Below, one piece after another: positions 9,037 to 19,272 of a stretch of DNA of 64,000 nucleotides. The number at the start of each line of letters is the position of its first letter. The first letter of the stretch is position 1. The DNA is taken from NCBI RefSeq assembly GCF_000355765.4, contig NZ_CP021106.3:434001-498000 (forward strand), in the 5' to 3' direction. Under the pieces are notes generated by a model, which worked only from the letters and a program-made list of their open reading frames with translations, did no database searches and was not told where the DNA came from. A program made the position numbers and the translations under genes. The stretch is from Nitrosospira lacus. Lineage in GTDB: Bacteria > Pseudomonadota > Gammaproteobacteria > Burkholderiales > Nitrosomonadaceae.

Positions 9037-9996
9037 CTATTTTTTTGTTTCCGTACCGGTATTGGATTCACCATCAAGCTTGCCTTCGAGGAACACGCGG
9101 CTGGCTAGAATGTCTTCCGCTTCAAGCGTCATAAGATCAATTCTGGCCAATGATTTCTTGGACCCCTCGAACAGGCGATTGGCTTGGCGCAGCCGGGCCC
9201 GATCAAGGGCATTGCGAATAGAACGCGCGTTGGCAAAATGCTCCAGCTTCATGCGCAACCGGATATAGTCACCGAATGTTTTTTCGCCCTCGGGACTGAA
9301 GCGATAGTTCTGCGCAGCCAACATGAGTTTGGCGATTGCAAGCAACTCATCGGCACTATAGTCGGGAAAGTCGATGTGATGGGCAATACGCGAACGCATA
9401 CCGGGATTACTGTGGAAGAATTTGTCCATCCGGTCTTTGTAGCCCGCCAGAATCACAACCAGGTCTTCACGATTGTTCTCCATTGTTTGCAAAAGGATTT
9501 CAATCGATTCTGCGCCATAATCACGTTCGTTCTCGGGCTTGTAAAGATAATAGGCCTCGTCAATGAATAGCACGCCACCCATTGCTTTCTTCAATACTTC
9601 CTTGGTCTTCGGCGCGGTATGGCCGATATACTGGCCCACCAGATCGTCGCGGGTGACGGAAACAAGATGGCCCTCACGCACATACCCCAAGCGGTGCAAG
9701 ATTTCGGACATCCGTAGCGCTACGGTGGTTTTTCCGGTACCGGGGTTGCCGGTAAAGCACATGTGCAGACTGGGTGCCCCAGCGGTCAGGTTCAACTTCT
9801 TGCGCACGCGATCGACGAGCAATAGCGCCGCAGTTTCGCGGATGCGGGTTTTGACGGGCTTCAAGCCGATCAATTCTAGATCAAGTTTATCCAGCACTTC
9901 CTTGATGTTGGATGCACGAAACTCAGCGTCCAGATCAACTGAATCAGTATCGGAGGGGGCGAGTTCCTTTAATAGTTTTTTCAATTTGATCCCCAC
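9037..9996 (-). CDS. cbbX: CbbX, red-type RuBisCO activase
   Basis: 319 aa AAA+ protein. Walker A is [17 protein letters not shown], Walker B is [12 protein letters not shown], and the sensor region follows as [14 protein letters not shown]. The pattern and length fit CbbX, which pulls on the RbcL C-terminus of red-type RuBisCO to release inhibitory sugar phosphates. It is the third gene of the cbbLSX operon, which agrees with the red-type large subunit upstream. The annotated start is a GTG. A 165-bp gap with a hairpin separates it from cbbS. Confidence 0.95.
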   Translation of the reverse strand: MGIKLKKLLKELAPSDTDSVDLDAEFRASNIKEVLDKLDLELIGLKPVKTRIRETAALLLVDRVRKKLNLTAGAPSLHMCFTGNPGTGKTTVALRMSEILHRLGYVREGHLVSVTRDDLVGQYIGHTAPKTKEVLKKAMGGVLFIDEAYYLYKPENERDYGAESIEILLQTMENNREDLVVILAGYKDRMDKFFHSNPGMRSRIAHHIDFPDYSADELLAIAKLMLAAQNYRFSPEGEKTFGDYIRLRMKLEHFANARSIRNALDRARLRQANRLFEGSKKSLARIDLMTLEAEDILASRVFLEGKLDGESNTGTETKK

Positions 9997-10128
9997 AATG
10001 AAGTACGTAAGATATTAGACGCGTTGGCTGTATTTGATTTGTAAACGGGGTGCATACGAGTTCATGAGTGGGCACGGGTGGATGGAGAATGTAATTCATC
10101 ATCCCCATCCACCTTCGCCTAGATGTAT

Positions 10129-10149
10129 CCCTTCCCTGGAAAGGAAGGG
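10129..10149 (-). other. Intercistronic hairpin between cbbS and cbbX
   Basis: Perfect inverted repeat CCCTTCC - 7 nt - GGAAGGG with no T-tract. It may stabilise the cbbLS part of the message or lower cbbX expression relative to cbbLS (inference). Confidence 0.5.
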
Positions 10150-10160
10150 AGGAGCCCTCA

Positions 10161-10595
10161 TTAATACCGTTCGGATTCCGCTTTGTCAGTTGCGTAGGAA
10201 TGAATGGTGTAACGAATGCTACGGCCTTCCACTTCCTGGCGTACCAGGCCAAAGCCCGGTTCTGTCTTCGGACGGTTGACGATATACGACATAGTCGGAC
10301 TTTCCACCCCGCGCGTCGAGTTAAATGCGGTTACCCGGATATAATGATTCGGATAAGTTTTGCGGCAGTCATTGATTTCCGACAGGATCCCGGCGGGATC
10401 TTTCAAGTCAAACATCGGATTGCCGAACATTTCCCAATACGTATTGCGCGGGTGGGGATCGTCGGTGTACTCGATACCTATCGCCCAATTGTTTTTCAAC
10501 GCATATTTGATTTGTGCGGAAATTTGTTTATCCGTCAGTGGCGGCAGGAAAGAGAATTGCCCCTGCGTGATGCGATTTCCTACATTGGTCATCAT
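10161..10595 (-). CDS. cbbS: RuBisCO small subunit, red type
   Basis: 144 aa. N-terminal ITQGQFSFLPPLTDKQI and the central EYTDDPHPRNTYWEMFG are characteristic of form IC/ID small subunits; the extended C-terminus (SIRYTIHSYATDKAESERY) forms the beta-hairpin that fills the central pore in red-type enzymes. It lies 22 bp downstream of cbbL. Two adjacent ATGs (10595 and 10592) are possible starts; both follow GGAGATAATAATT, nearly the same leader as in front of cbbL. Confidence 0.95.
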   Translation of the reverse strand: MMTNVGNRITQGQFSFLPPLTDKQISAQIKYALKNNWAIGIEYTDDPHPRNTYWEMFGNPMFDLKDPAGILSEINDCRKTYPNHYIRVTAFNSTRGVESPTMSYIVNRPKTEPGFGLVRQEVEGRSIRYTIHSYATDKAESERY

Positions 10596-10617
10596 AATTA
10601 TTATCTCCTATGTATGG

Positions 10618-12286
<1,669 letters not shown>

Positions 12287-13267
12287 ATGCGCCATAGCAC
12301 CTTGCGTCAACTTGAAGTTTTCGAAACCATTGCCCGTCTGGGAAGTTTTACACGCGCCGCAGAAGAGCTATTCTTGACTCAACCCACGGTATCGATGCAA
12401 ATCAAAAAATTAACTGATGCAGTCGGTTTGACGCTGTTCGAGCAAGTTGGCAAAAAAATGTATCTCACCGATGCCGGACGCGAGTTGCATCAAACCTGCC
12501 GCGACATTTTCGAACGCCTCGCGCAGTTCGAGATGGTTGCGTCGGACATGAAAGGGCTGAAGGCTGGCAAACTGCGGCTTGCGGTGGTGACTACCGCAAA
12601 ATATTTCGCACCGCGCTTGCTTGGCATGTTTTGCCAGCAATATCCGGGCGTCGAGGTCTCGCTCAAAGTATCCAACCGTGAGCGTGTATTGGAACGCTTG
12701 GCAGACAATCAGGACGATCTTTATATCCTAGGTCAGCCGCCGGAGGAAGTGGATGCGGTGGCACAGGCGTTCCTGGAGAATCCGCTGGTCGTGCTTGCAC
12801 CCGTCAATCATCCGCTTGCCAATAAGAAAAGAATCCCGCTTAAGCGTATAGCCGAAGAGCCATTTTTGTCGCGTGAGCCAGGTTCCGGCACGCGCATTGC
12901 GACTGAGCGTATCTTTTCTGAACAGGGCTTGAAATTGAAAATCCGAATGGAGTTAGGAAGTAATGAGGCCATCAAGCAGGCTATTATTGGAGGCTTGGGC
13001 ATATCAGTCTTGTCACGCCACACCTTGGCGCTGGATGCGCCCATGGGACAACTAGCTGTGCTTGATGTGCAGGGTTTCCCTATTGATCGCCAGTGGTACT
13101 ACGCCTACCCATCAGGAAAACAGTTGTCTATTGTGGCGCAGGCATTTTTGAGTTACTTACAGCAAGCACCGCAGTTTTTGGTTGAAGTATCTTGCAATAC
13201 GCGACCATCAGACACTGAACTGCCCGGTTTCGTGGAGGCTCCAACATCTGAGAGAATGGAGCCATAA
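12287..13267 (+). CDS. cbbR: CbbR, LysR-type regulator of the cbb operon
   Basis: 326 aa. N-terminal winged helix-turn-helix ([36 protein letters not shown]) followed by a LysR substrate-binding domain from about residue 90. CbbR proteins sense Calvin-cycle metabolites and switch on the adjacent, divergent cbb operon; position and sequence both fit. AGGAG precedes the ATG by 6 nt. The last 30 residues are Ser/Thr/Pro-rich and variable. Directly after the stop lies an IS3 remnant. Confidence 0.93.
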   Translation: MRHSTLRQLEVFETIARLGSFTRAAEELFLTQPTVSMQIKKLTDAVGLTLFEQVGKKMYLTDAGRELHQTCRDIFERLAQFEMVASDMKGLKAGKLRLAVVTTAKYFAPRLLGMFCQQYPGVEVSLKVSNRERVLERLADNQDDLYILGQPPEEVDAVAQAFLENPLVVLAPVNHPLANKKRIPLKRIAEEPFLSREPGSGTRIATERIFSEQGLKLKIRMELGSNEAIKQAIIGGLGISVLSRHTLALDAPMGQLAVLDVQGFPIDRQWYYAYPSGKQLSIVAQAFLSYLQQAPQFLVEVSCNTRPSDTELPGFVEAPTSERMEP

Positions 13268-13272
13268 ATATA

Positions 13273-13406
13273 TCAAACAAGTTTTCCCCCGAAGTACTTG
13301 AACGTGCGGTCCGCATGGTGTTCGAACACCGTGGCGAGTATCCGGTTGTGTTCCCCAGACCTTGCATGATTGGGGCCGTAAACACGAGATCGACCCTGGC
13401 ATATTA
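13273..13406 (+). pseudogene. IS3-family OrfA remnant
   Basis: Two pieces of an IS3 OrfA can be translated: [20 protein letters not shown] and, after a gap, [14 protein letters not shown]. The middle part of the helix-turn-helix protein is deleted and OrfB is absent. Confidence 0.7.
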
Positions 13407-13449
13407 AGTCCAGATATCCTCGTATCGAGGGTGGCACGCTCTACAAATA

Positions 13450-13481
13450 ACAAGGGCTTACAATCTCTGTAAGCCCTTGTT
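13450..13481 (-). terminator. Terminator beyond the tRNA-Lys fragment
   Basis: A stem of ACAAGGGCTTAC / GTAAGCCCTTGT lies directly 3' of the tRNA-Lys fragment on the minus strand. It is probably the original chromosomal terminator of the tRNA gene before element 1 inserted. Confidence 0.65.
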
Positions 13482-13485
13482 TTAT

Positions 13486-13531
13486 TGGTGGGTCGTGAGC
13501 GGCTCGAACGCTCGACCTACGGATTAAGAGT
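13486..13531 (-). repeat. Left attachment site of element 1 (tRNA-Lys 3' fragment)
   Basis: 46 bp identical to the 3' part of the intact tRNA-Lys(CUU) at 20036-20081, from the CCA end into the anticodon loop. Identity stops sharply in the anticodon stem. This is the direct repeat left by site-specific integration into a tRNA gene. Confidence 0.9.
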
Positions 13532-13659
13532 TCTAAAGGGAATATTTTATAGGGTTTGAATCTGTTTTAATATGCTTATAAGTCTCTGTTTTTTATTAAT
13601 GTAACTTTTAACAGCTATTAATCCGATTGACGTTGTTTTAAATATCCGGTCTACTATGC

Positions 13660-13683
13660 GGCTACTAAATCCTGTTAGTAGCC
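13660..13683. promoter_or_regulatory. Palindromic operator-like site before the integrase
   Basis: Perfect inverted repeat GGCTACTAA - 6 nt - TTAGTAGCC, ending 4 bp before the integrase ATG. It covers where the ribosome site should be. It may be an integrase autoregulation or arm-binding site. Related CTACTAT motifs occur at 13651, 19977 and about 31290, the ends of this and of another element. Confidence 0.5.
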
Positions 13684-13686
13684 CCT

Positions 13687-14901
13687 ATGCCCAAGCTTAC
13701 CAAGTCTGTTGTCGATACCATTCCTTATCCCGAAACCGGCCAGATATTTTACCGCGATTCAGAAATCAAAGGTTTTGGCCTGCGCGTAGGCACTGGCAGC
13801 AAGGTCTATATTGCCGAAGGCAAGGTCAACAATAAAACGGTGCGCGTGACCATCGGGCGTCATGGCATCTTTACTGCCGAGCAAGCCCGGCAGGAAGCGA
13901 AAAATATTCTGGGCATGATCGCGCGCGGCATCAATCCCAACGATGCTGACAAAGCCAAGCGGGCGCGTAGCGTGACCCTTGCCGAAGCCTTTCAAGCCTA
14001 CCTCAAGGCACGCAGCAGTCTTAAACCCCGCACCATTTACGATTACCGGCGCTTAATGGGAACCTATCTTGCTGACTGGCAGAACAAGCCGTTAGTGGAA
14101 ATCAGCAAAGACATGATTGAGCATAAGCATCGTGAAATCGGCGCACGCAGTCCTGCCCAAGCAAATCTCACCATGCGCTTTGTGCGCGCAATCCTGAACT
14201 TCGCCATCGGTCAGTATGAAGATTCCGCAGGCAATCCCATCATTACCGATAATCCCATTAAACGGCTTTCGCAAACCCGCTCCTGGTATCGGGTAGACCG
14301 GCGCAATACCGTTATCAAGGCCCATGACCTACCGGCATGGCTGAAGGCGGTTCATAACCTTACGGATGATAGTGTCGGGCCGAATCGGGAACTGATACGG
14401 GATTATTTGCTATTGCTGCTTTTTACCGGCTTGCGCCGTGAAGAAGGTCTTAGCCTGACATGGAAGCAAGTTGATCTCAAAGCCAAAACGCTCACCCTGC
14501 CCGATCCCAAGAACCGGCAAGCACATGTCTTGCCCTTGAGTGATTTTCTCTATACCTTGCTCACACGCCGCTATGCACAAACCGGCAAGAGCAGTCCATT
14601 TGTGTTTCCGGGAGATGGCGTGAAGGGCTACCTCAATGAGCCCGGCAAACAGATGAAACGCGTTACGGCAGAGTCTGGCGTAGCATTTACGCTGCACGAT
14701 CTGCGGCGTACTTTTATCACGGTGGCTGAAAGTCTCGATATCTCGGCCTATGCCGTGAAACGCTTGGCGAATCACAAAATGGCCAATGACGTGACCGCAG
14801 GCTATATCATCGGCGATGTGGAGCGCTTACGCATTCCCATGCAACGGATTACCGATTTTCTGATTCACGCCAGCCTGACGGACTCAGCAGCATGCGACTG
14901 A
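13687..14901 (+). CDS. P4-type tyrosine recombinase (integrase)
   Basis: 404 aa. An N-terminal DUF4102-type arm-binding domain (MPKLTKSVVDTIPYPETGQ to about residue 90), a SAM-like core-binding domain, and a C-terminal catalytic domain with Arg in TGLRREEG, His-x-x-Arg in HDLRRTFI, His in ANHKM and the tyrosine nucleophile in TAGYIIG. All catalytic residues are present, so it could be active. It lies 155 bp inside the left tRNA-Lys repeat and is taken to be the recombinase of element 1. Confidence 0.95.
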   Translation: MPKLTKSVVDTIPYPETGQIFYRDSEIKGFGLRVGTGSKVYIAEGKVNNKTVRVTIGRHGIFTAEQARQEAKNILGMIARGINPNDADKAKRARSVTLAEAFQAYLKARSSLKPRTIYDYRRLMGTYLADWQNKPLVEISKDMIEHKHREIGARSPAQANLTMRFVRAILNFAIGQYEDSAGNPIITDNPIKRLSQTRSWYRVDRRNTVIKAHDLPAWLKAVHNLTDDSVGPNRELIRDYLLLLLFTGLRREEGLSLTWKQVDLKAKTLTLPDPKNRQAHVLPLSDFLYTLLTRRYAQTGKSSPFVFPGDGVKGYLNEPGKQMKRVTAESGVAFTLHDLRRTFITVAESLDISAYAVKRLANHKMANDVTAGYIIGDVERLRIPMQRITDFLIHASLTDSAACD

Positions 14902-15098
14902 CACATCAGTTCGAACACTTTGACCCCTTGACGGGGGAGCTGCCTGACCCTTACGCCATCATGTTTTTTGAATCGGTGCATCGCGCGAGAAGTTTACTCA
15001 TAGGCCGAACCTCGGAACAGATTAAGCAGGCTACTCTTGTCATCAATGGGATTCTGTATCCGCGCGTCCGAACTGCGCCGCCGGTATTTTGCCTCTGA
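14892..15098 (+). CDS. Hypothetical 68-aa protein downstream of integrase
   Basis: Starts 10 bp inside the integrase end, so it would be translationally coupled. Contains FEHFDPLTGELPDPY and a helical EQIKQATLVINGI segment; no domain recognised. The C-terminus is not conserved-looking and the gene may be broken. Its position suggests an accessory gene of element 1, but no function can be assigned. Confidence 0.4.
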   Translation: MRLTHQFEHFDPLTGELPDPYAIMFFESVHRARSLLIGRTSEQIKQATLVINGILYPRVRTAPPVFCL

Positions 15099-15232
15099 CT
15101 TTTGCAGCAGCCAACACCTTGGAATCGCTGGGAAGAGACAACATTGCAAAACTTATCCTTTGTGCAACAGCCGATAGTTTAAAGTAGGAAACGCGGGACA
15201 CAGATGCTACTCCCGCTAGATCATCTCTGCTG

Positions 15233-16185
15233 TCATTGGTTAGTGGTGGATACGGATGTGCACTCCTTCGCAATTGCATCAAGCAGCCCCTGTACCTGTT
15301 GCGCTCGCGTAGTCGCGCCTAATTCACGGAATAGTCCAAGGGATTTCCTGTACATCGCCTCGGCTTGCGCCAAGTCCCCGCGTATCTGATACACATTCCC
15401 CAGATTACCATAAGCAGTGGCAAGCCTTTCCCGGTCACCCTGAGACTCGGCAATGGCTTTAACCTTCCCATAGGCCGCTTCCGCGTAGTTCAACTCGTCT
15501 ATACGAACCAATAAACGTCCGAGCTGGTTCCACCATCCGGGTTGTTGGGGTCCAGTTCTACTGCCCTCCGATATGCGGCAAGCACCTTCTTCGTATTATC
15601 GTAAAAGGCCAGAGCACCAAGATTTCGCGCAGCTTCGGCTGCTTCCAGATTCGAAGCCTTGCCCTCGGCGGATTTGTGTTCAAGGACCGCTTGAAAGAGC
15701 GCCTTGGCCCCTTGCGCATCGCCCTTCTCCAATTTGGCCAGGGCATCTTCTTTCTGTGGTTCGGGCACGTTGGCTTGCGCTAAAGCTACGACCGCTTTGG
15801 CGCAAGCTCGTATTACATCCCGCCGCGCACCCTCATCAAACGCAATCGTTTTCGGATGCTGACAGAACCCTTTCGCCATCTCGACCAGGCCTTCCAGGCG
15901 CGTTGTCTCAGTCCGGCTTTTTAGAACATTTGGATCGTGCTGAAAATGCTCCTGATAGAAGGCAAAGCCAAAACCGAGAATGATCACGGCAAGCGCAATG
16001 ACAAAGCCATCGCGTAGGAAGCTCTGTACCACTTTGCCGCCAGTATGGGGCGTAAGCGGTGGGAGAATCCCTGCTTTTAGCAAGGCACGGTGGATACCGA
16101 AAAACAGAAGCAGGACAAACCCGACCAGCACCAATGGATTTGTCAAATAGGGCGCAACTTCTTTGAATACGGTAATCTCTTCCAT
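15233..16185 (-). pseudogene. Membrane-anchored TPR protein, frameshifted
   Basis: Two open frames read as one protein. The first (start at about 16185) has two membrane segments (VLVGFVLLLFFGIHRALL and DGFVIALAVIILGFGF), then helical repeats ending AAYRRAVELDPNNPDG. A one-base loss near 15530 shifts the frame; in the other frame the text goes on as WNQLGRLLVRIDELNYAEAAY and further TPRs (GNLGNVYQIRGDLAQAEAMYR). With the base restored, a protein of about 315 aa results. It is divergent from the gpA remnant, and its start lies at the palindromic array. Function unknown; TPRs suggest protein binding at the inner membrane. It could also be a sequencing error. Confidence 0.65.
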
Positions 16186-16345
16186 TGTCTGTTGCGGCAC
16201 CGGCAACAGAGCCTGTATCTGTTACAGGCTCAAATTTCCAGTCTGTTCCTGTAACGGCAACAGGAAAAATTAACTCTCTCGTTCCTGTAACAGGAATGAA
16301 CACCTCCACTGTTCCTGTAACAGTAACCGTTACAGAAAATCTGGC
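16183..16345. repeat. Palindromic CCTGTAACAGG-type array, copy 1
   Basis: Series of short inverted repeats: CTGTTGC/GCAACAG, GCCTGTA/TACAGGC, TTCCTGT/ACAGGAA (twice, once with a 1-nt loop) and CTGTAAC/GTTACAG. They lie between the divergent TPR gene and the gpA remnant. The second copy is at 26345-26500 in the other element. They may be iterons, protein-binding sites or simply the DNA of the PVTG peptide repeats. Confidence 0.75.
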
Positions 16346-16460
16346 ACGTCTTGCTGACGAATATTGGTGGCGTCGAGCATTACATAAGGGTTATGTCAAA
16401 CAGTTCCGAGTACTGTCAATAACTGTACGGATAGGGATACGCTCGGATAAGATAAGATAA
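16185..16460 (+). pseudogene. Phage gpA-like replication gene remnant with PVTG repeats
   Basis: Translation contains serial PVTVTG/PVTG units (PVSVTGSNF, VPVTATGK, LVPVTGM, PVTVTVTENLARLADEYWW) and then DEYWWRRALHK. The WWRR block resembles the start of the P2-type replication protein A (gpA) family. The reading frame decays shortly after. A longer homologue with the same repeat head is found at 26325 in element 2. Confidence 0.55.
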
Positions 16461-16663
16461 AAGTCGCTCGATAGCCGGGCCAAGCTATCCGGATTATCGT
16501 GGGTTGTTAAAGAGGCGCCGAAAAATGAGAGTGCTTGAGGATCAGCTGATTACACAAGCATAATTGACGCCATAAATATTAATTGTTATACAGATGCCAG
16601 CGGCCATATATTAACTGTTAGCCTTGAGTGAAGGAGCAGTAGCAATGCCAGAGGGAAATCTAC
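16461..16663. other. Short gene-free stretch before the cassette genes
   Basis: Contains two related strings, tattaattgttatac (about 16576) and tattaactgttagcc (16609-16623). The second ends in GTTAGCC, close to but not matching the attC consensus GTTRRRY. It may be a decayed cassette boundary; nothing else is seen. Confidence 0.35.
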
Positions 16664-17116
16664 ATGCTGATACTTGAACGGTGGTTGCCAATATTCTTAG
16701 TACTGGTGGCCTTGCTGGTGTCGGTCTTTTCAGCATACATAGTCACTCAACGAACATTAACGGGTCTTGAAAGTGTATTGCTACAATCTTTTACTCTAAT
16801 TGCTGGGTGGGTAGGTTCGTTCTTCTTTGGTCGTCAATCCGCGAAGGACGCCGCACGCGCGATAATAAAACCGCACGCACGCTCGGCCTTTCGCCGACTG
16901 ATATCTTTATACGAAAGCTTGTCACGCGTCGCCACAGAAATCGAGAACTCGCATAGTACGGGAGGTACCAAGAATGGTGAGATTACACTCGCAAAACTCG
17001 AAGCAATAGTAATCGAACAGCTTGCTACTGCTGATCATGCATTAGAAGATTGGAGTGACATAGTTCCTGATGATGTGGCGGAGTTGCGAGCCAAGGTTAG
17101 GCAATCGGAGAGATAA
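16664..17116 (+). CDS. Small two-span membrane protein (cassette gene)
   Basis: 150 aa. Two hydrophobic spans (about residues 7-27, WLPIFLVLVALLVSVFSAYI, and 38-56) with a GWVGSFFFGRQSAKDAAR junction, then a cytosolic helical part rich in acidic residues. It ends 11 bp before the next gene, so the two probably work together. I do not recognise a family. Small two-span membrane proteins are frequent in phage-defence operons, but that is only context. Confidence 0.65.
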   Translation: MLILERWLPIFLVLVALLVSVFSAYIVTQRTLTGLESVLLQSFTLIAGWVGSFFFGRQSAKDAARAIIKPHARSAFRRLISLYESLSRVATEIENSHSTGGTKNGEITLAKLEAIVIEQLATADHALEDWSDIVPDDVAELRAKVRQSER

Positions 17117-17127
17117 GGGCTACGGCA

Positions 17128-17583
17128 ATGAGTGAGCGGATAAGAGCGAAAGTGGCCAGAATTCTCAATTCTAGAGAGATAGTTATAACTGCTGGAGCAA
17201 GTAACGGTGTCGTCGTTGGCATGTATTTCGATGTGATGGATCCGAAGGGCGAAGATATTACTGATCCTGATACACGTGAAATATTGGGCTCTATTGAAAG
17301 ACCAAAGGTACGTGTTCAAATCACCCAAGTGCAGGATCGACTCGCTGTAGCCTCAACTTTTAAAAGGCAGAAGGTCAATGTCGGCGGTACAGGATTTAGT
17401 GATTTCGGCGCTGTTTCGCGTGCGCTCATGCCACCAAAATACGTTACGAAGCACGAAACCTTAAAGACGGACGAAAAAACTTGGGAAGATCTCGACGAAG
17501 AACAAAGTTATGTCAAGACCGGTGATCCGGTAGTGCAGGCCATTGAGGAAATTGGTTTAAAGGACGACGTGGGTAATGACTAA
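17128..17583 (+). CDS. Beta-rich protein similar to FlgT C-terminal domain
   Basis: 151 aa. The first 75 residues (RAKVARILNSREIVITAG, VVVGMYFDVMDPKGEDI, DPDTREILGSIERPKVRVQI) match the pattern of FlgT-C-like beta domains with the 'DPDTGE.LG' turn. The rest is polar, with an acidic tail. It pairs with the membrane protein upstream. Role unknown. Its stop lies in a degenerate attC site, so this two-gene unit may be an integron cassette. Confidence 0.6.
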   Translation: MSERIRAKVARILNSREIVITAGASNGVVVGMYFDVMDPKGEDITDPDTREILGSIERPKVRVQITQVQDRLAVASTFKRQKVNVGGTGFSDFGAVSRALMPPKYVTKHETLKTDEKTWEDLDEEQSYVKTGDPVVQAIEEIGLKDDVGND

Positions 17584-17648
17584 TACGTCGCTCCAGCCGA
17601 AGTCAAGGCGCGATGCGACCACCCTTGGCTGAGTTTGCTCGTTTTAGG
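17578..17648 (+). other. Degenerate integron attC site
   Basis: Imperfect palindrome with the layout of an attC: CTAATACG at the left, inner boxes CTCCAGCC and GGCTGAG, and CTCGTTTTAGGT at the right. The terminal GTTRRRY box has extra Ts, so it is probably inactive. Confidence 0.5.
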
Positions 17649-17665
17649 TGCCTTAAAGTCCCTGC

Positions 17666-18391
17666 GTGCCGATGACAAGCCTAAATCCGCCAAAGCTTGG
17701 AACTGATCCAGTCCGTGGATGGATGTACTACTCCATCCACCTCGCTGGATCGTATGTGCTGAAAGAGTTCTTCCTTGCGTCAAACTATCGTGAATGCATA
17801 GCCGCATCAGAACGCAAGATAACTGAGGTAGGTAAATGGGCCGTGGAAATGCGCTCACAGGGCTACCATGAGCTTCACACGCACGCCTTCGTGGGTATGT
17901 GGGCGGCCTTCGAGGCAGGGATTGAAGACACGGTTGCCTCAGTTATTCAAAATGATCGTGCTGCCGCAACTGCTGCCGTCTCCAAATTCAAGAAGGATCG
18001 ATACTCAATACATGCTTGGCCGTGGACTCGAAGCGTCTGCATTGAGATTGCGCAGAAGCTGGATCAGAAATCAAAGGATGCTGTGATCAACGGTGGTATT
18101 GACCTCTTCGGAAGAATTCGCAACACGTTCTCTTGGGTTGACGTCTCTGTTGAGGATGATCTAATCGTCTCGTCCGGCCTTGCTGAAGCAAGCAGAATGA
18201 GGAACATCATTGTTCATCGTTACGGGCAGATCGAAGGGGACGATGCAATTGCCGTGCCTGCTTTGACGCCATGGATTGGCAAAGTGATGCCCATTGATCC
18301 TGCCAAGTTCGATTCGTACTACAAGGCAATTGCCGGATGCCTGGTGGCGCTCATGACAGCCATGTCCAAGAGCAGATATGGCGGCACCTAA
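17666..18391 (+). CDS. HEPN-like cassette protein
   Basis: 241 aa, mainly helical. The C-terminal part carries RNIIVHRYG, an RX4H motif in a RMRNIIVHRYG context typical of HEPN-fold proteins, many of which are RNases of toxin or antiphage systems. The N-terminal half (YHELHTHAFVGMWAAFEAGI) also suits a HEPN helix bundle. The stop codon TAA is part of the R'' box of the following attC site, as is usual for integron cassettes. An ATG two codons downstream is an equally good start. No partner antitoxin is seen. HEPN assignment is by motif only. Confidence 0.6.
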   Translation: MPMTSLNPPKLGTDPVRGWMYYSIHLAGSYVLKEFFLASNYRECIAASERKITEVGKWAVEMRSQGYHELHTHAFVGMWAAFEAGIEDTVASVIQNDRAAATAAVSKFKKDRYSIHAWPWTRSVCIEIAQKLDQKSKDAVINGGIDLFGRIRNTFSWVDVSVEDDLIVSSGLAEASRMRNIIVHRYGQIEGDDAIAVPALTPWIGKVMPIDPAKFDSYYKAIAGCLVALMTAMSKSRYGGT

Positions 18392-18454
18392 CCGGCTGCT
18401 CGAGCCGACGTCCCTCGGCAAGCCTCGGTCCGCGGCTCAGCTTCAACGTTAAAT
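18386..18454 (+). other. Integron attC recombination site
   Basis: 69 bp. Left box ACCTAAC (RYYYAAC) and right box GTTAAAT (GTTRRRY), inner palindromic boxes GCTCGAGCCGACG and CCGCGGCTCAGC. This is the textbook layout of an attC (59-base element). The upstream gene stops in the left box and the next gene starts in the right box. Confidence 0.85.
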
Positions 18455-19193
18455 GCTTAGTACGTTGATTGAAACCTACACTCTGGCTAGCAAATGGTCG
18501 AACGACAACCAGGGCGTTGTCAGCATTGCTGTCTTCGCTGGGACCATAGCCTTCGGTTGGGCAAGCGGCATCTTCTCAGCGCTTCGGCGTAGGCCGAAGT
18601 TTAAGCTTTCGCTGATAGACGGTCCAACGTTCTGCTGCACGTACCCGATTGGCAAACTTCACCAAGAATTTGAGGTTCATCGAACAGGCGTCGCCCTCTA
18701 TCTTGCAATCGCAAATGTTGGCTCTGCCGCGTCCAGCATAGAGGACATCTCTGTCGGGTACCACTGGCACTTGCGGCCATTCAGTGTAAATTGGCTAAAG
18801 TACACGGTTGGATGGTTCTGGCTCACAGCTCAATCGGCAGCGCTTGCAGATTTCCAGGCCAACATCGGCAACAGCATCAAGGTTTATCCATTCCTGACGC
18901 AAGTCAACTTCTTGTCGTCCGCGAAGGCCATCACGTATCTTGAGGTAGGCCGTTCAACGAACGGTGTTATCTACTTTGAACAAGCCGATAGTTGGGGCGG
19001 CTGTTTCCCAAAAGTGCACGACGGCCGGGTCCGAATTCGTGTGCGTGTTCGAGATGTCTTCGGAAAGAGGCATGCGGCCAAATTCACAATTGCTTCAGTC
19101 TCGCTTGAGGAAGCCAGAAAGTACAACCCTGCCTTCGGAAAAACTCTTGCGGAGCTGCGTGGCGAACCTCTTCCCTATGACAAAAGCATCTAA
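18453..19193 (+). CDS. Hypothetical membrane-anchored cassette protein
   Basis: 246 aa. One membrane span near the N-terminus (VVSIAVFAGTIAFGWASGIF), a basic stop-transfer (RRRPK), then a beta-rich soluble domain (VALYLAIANVGSAASSIEDI, RVRIRVRVRDVFGKRH). The start ATG overlaps the right box of the attC at 18386-18454 and the stop TAA lies in the left box of the next attC, so it is a complete one-gene cassette. I do not recognise the family. Confidence 0.6.
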   Translation: MLSTLIETYTLASKWSNDNQGVVSIAVFAGTIAFGWASGIFSALRRRPKFKLSLIDGPTFCCTYPIGKLHQEFEVHRTGVALYLAIANVGSAASSIEDISVGYHWHLRPFSVNWLKYTVGWFWLTAQSAALADFQANIGNSIKVYPFLTQVNFLSSAKAITYLEVGRSTNGVIYFEQADSWGGCFPKVHDGRVRIRVRVRDVFGKRHAAKFTIASVSLEEARKYNPAFGKTLAELRGEPLPYDKSI

Positions 19194-19258
19194 CCCTTCC
19201 ATCGAGTGACCCCGTCCTGACCTGCGGCCTCCGTGGTCCGTCATGTCAAACGTTAGAC
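19188..19258 (+). other. Integron attC recombination site
   Basis: 71 bp. Left box ATCTAAC (RYYYAAC) and right box GTTAGAC (GTTRRRY), with inner boxes GAGTGAC and GTCATGTC in inverted order. It separates two cassette genes. Confidence 0.75.
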
Positions 19259-19272
19259 ATTTCAATTCCCAT

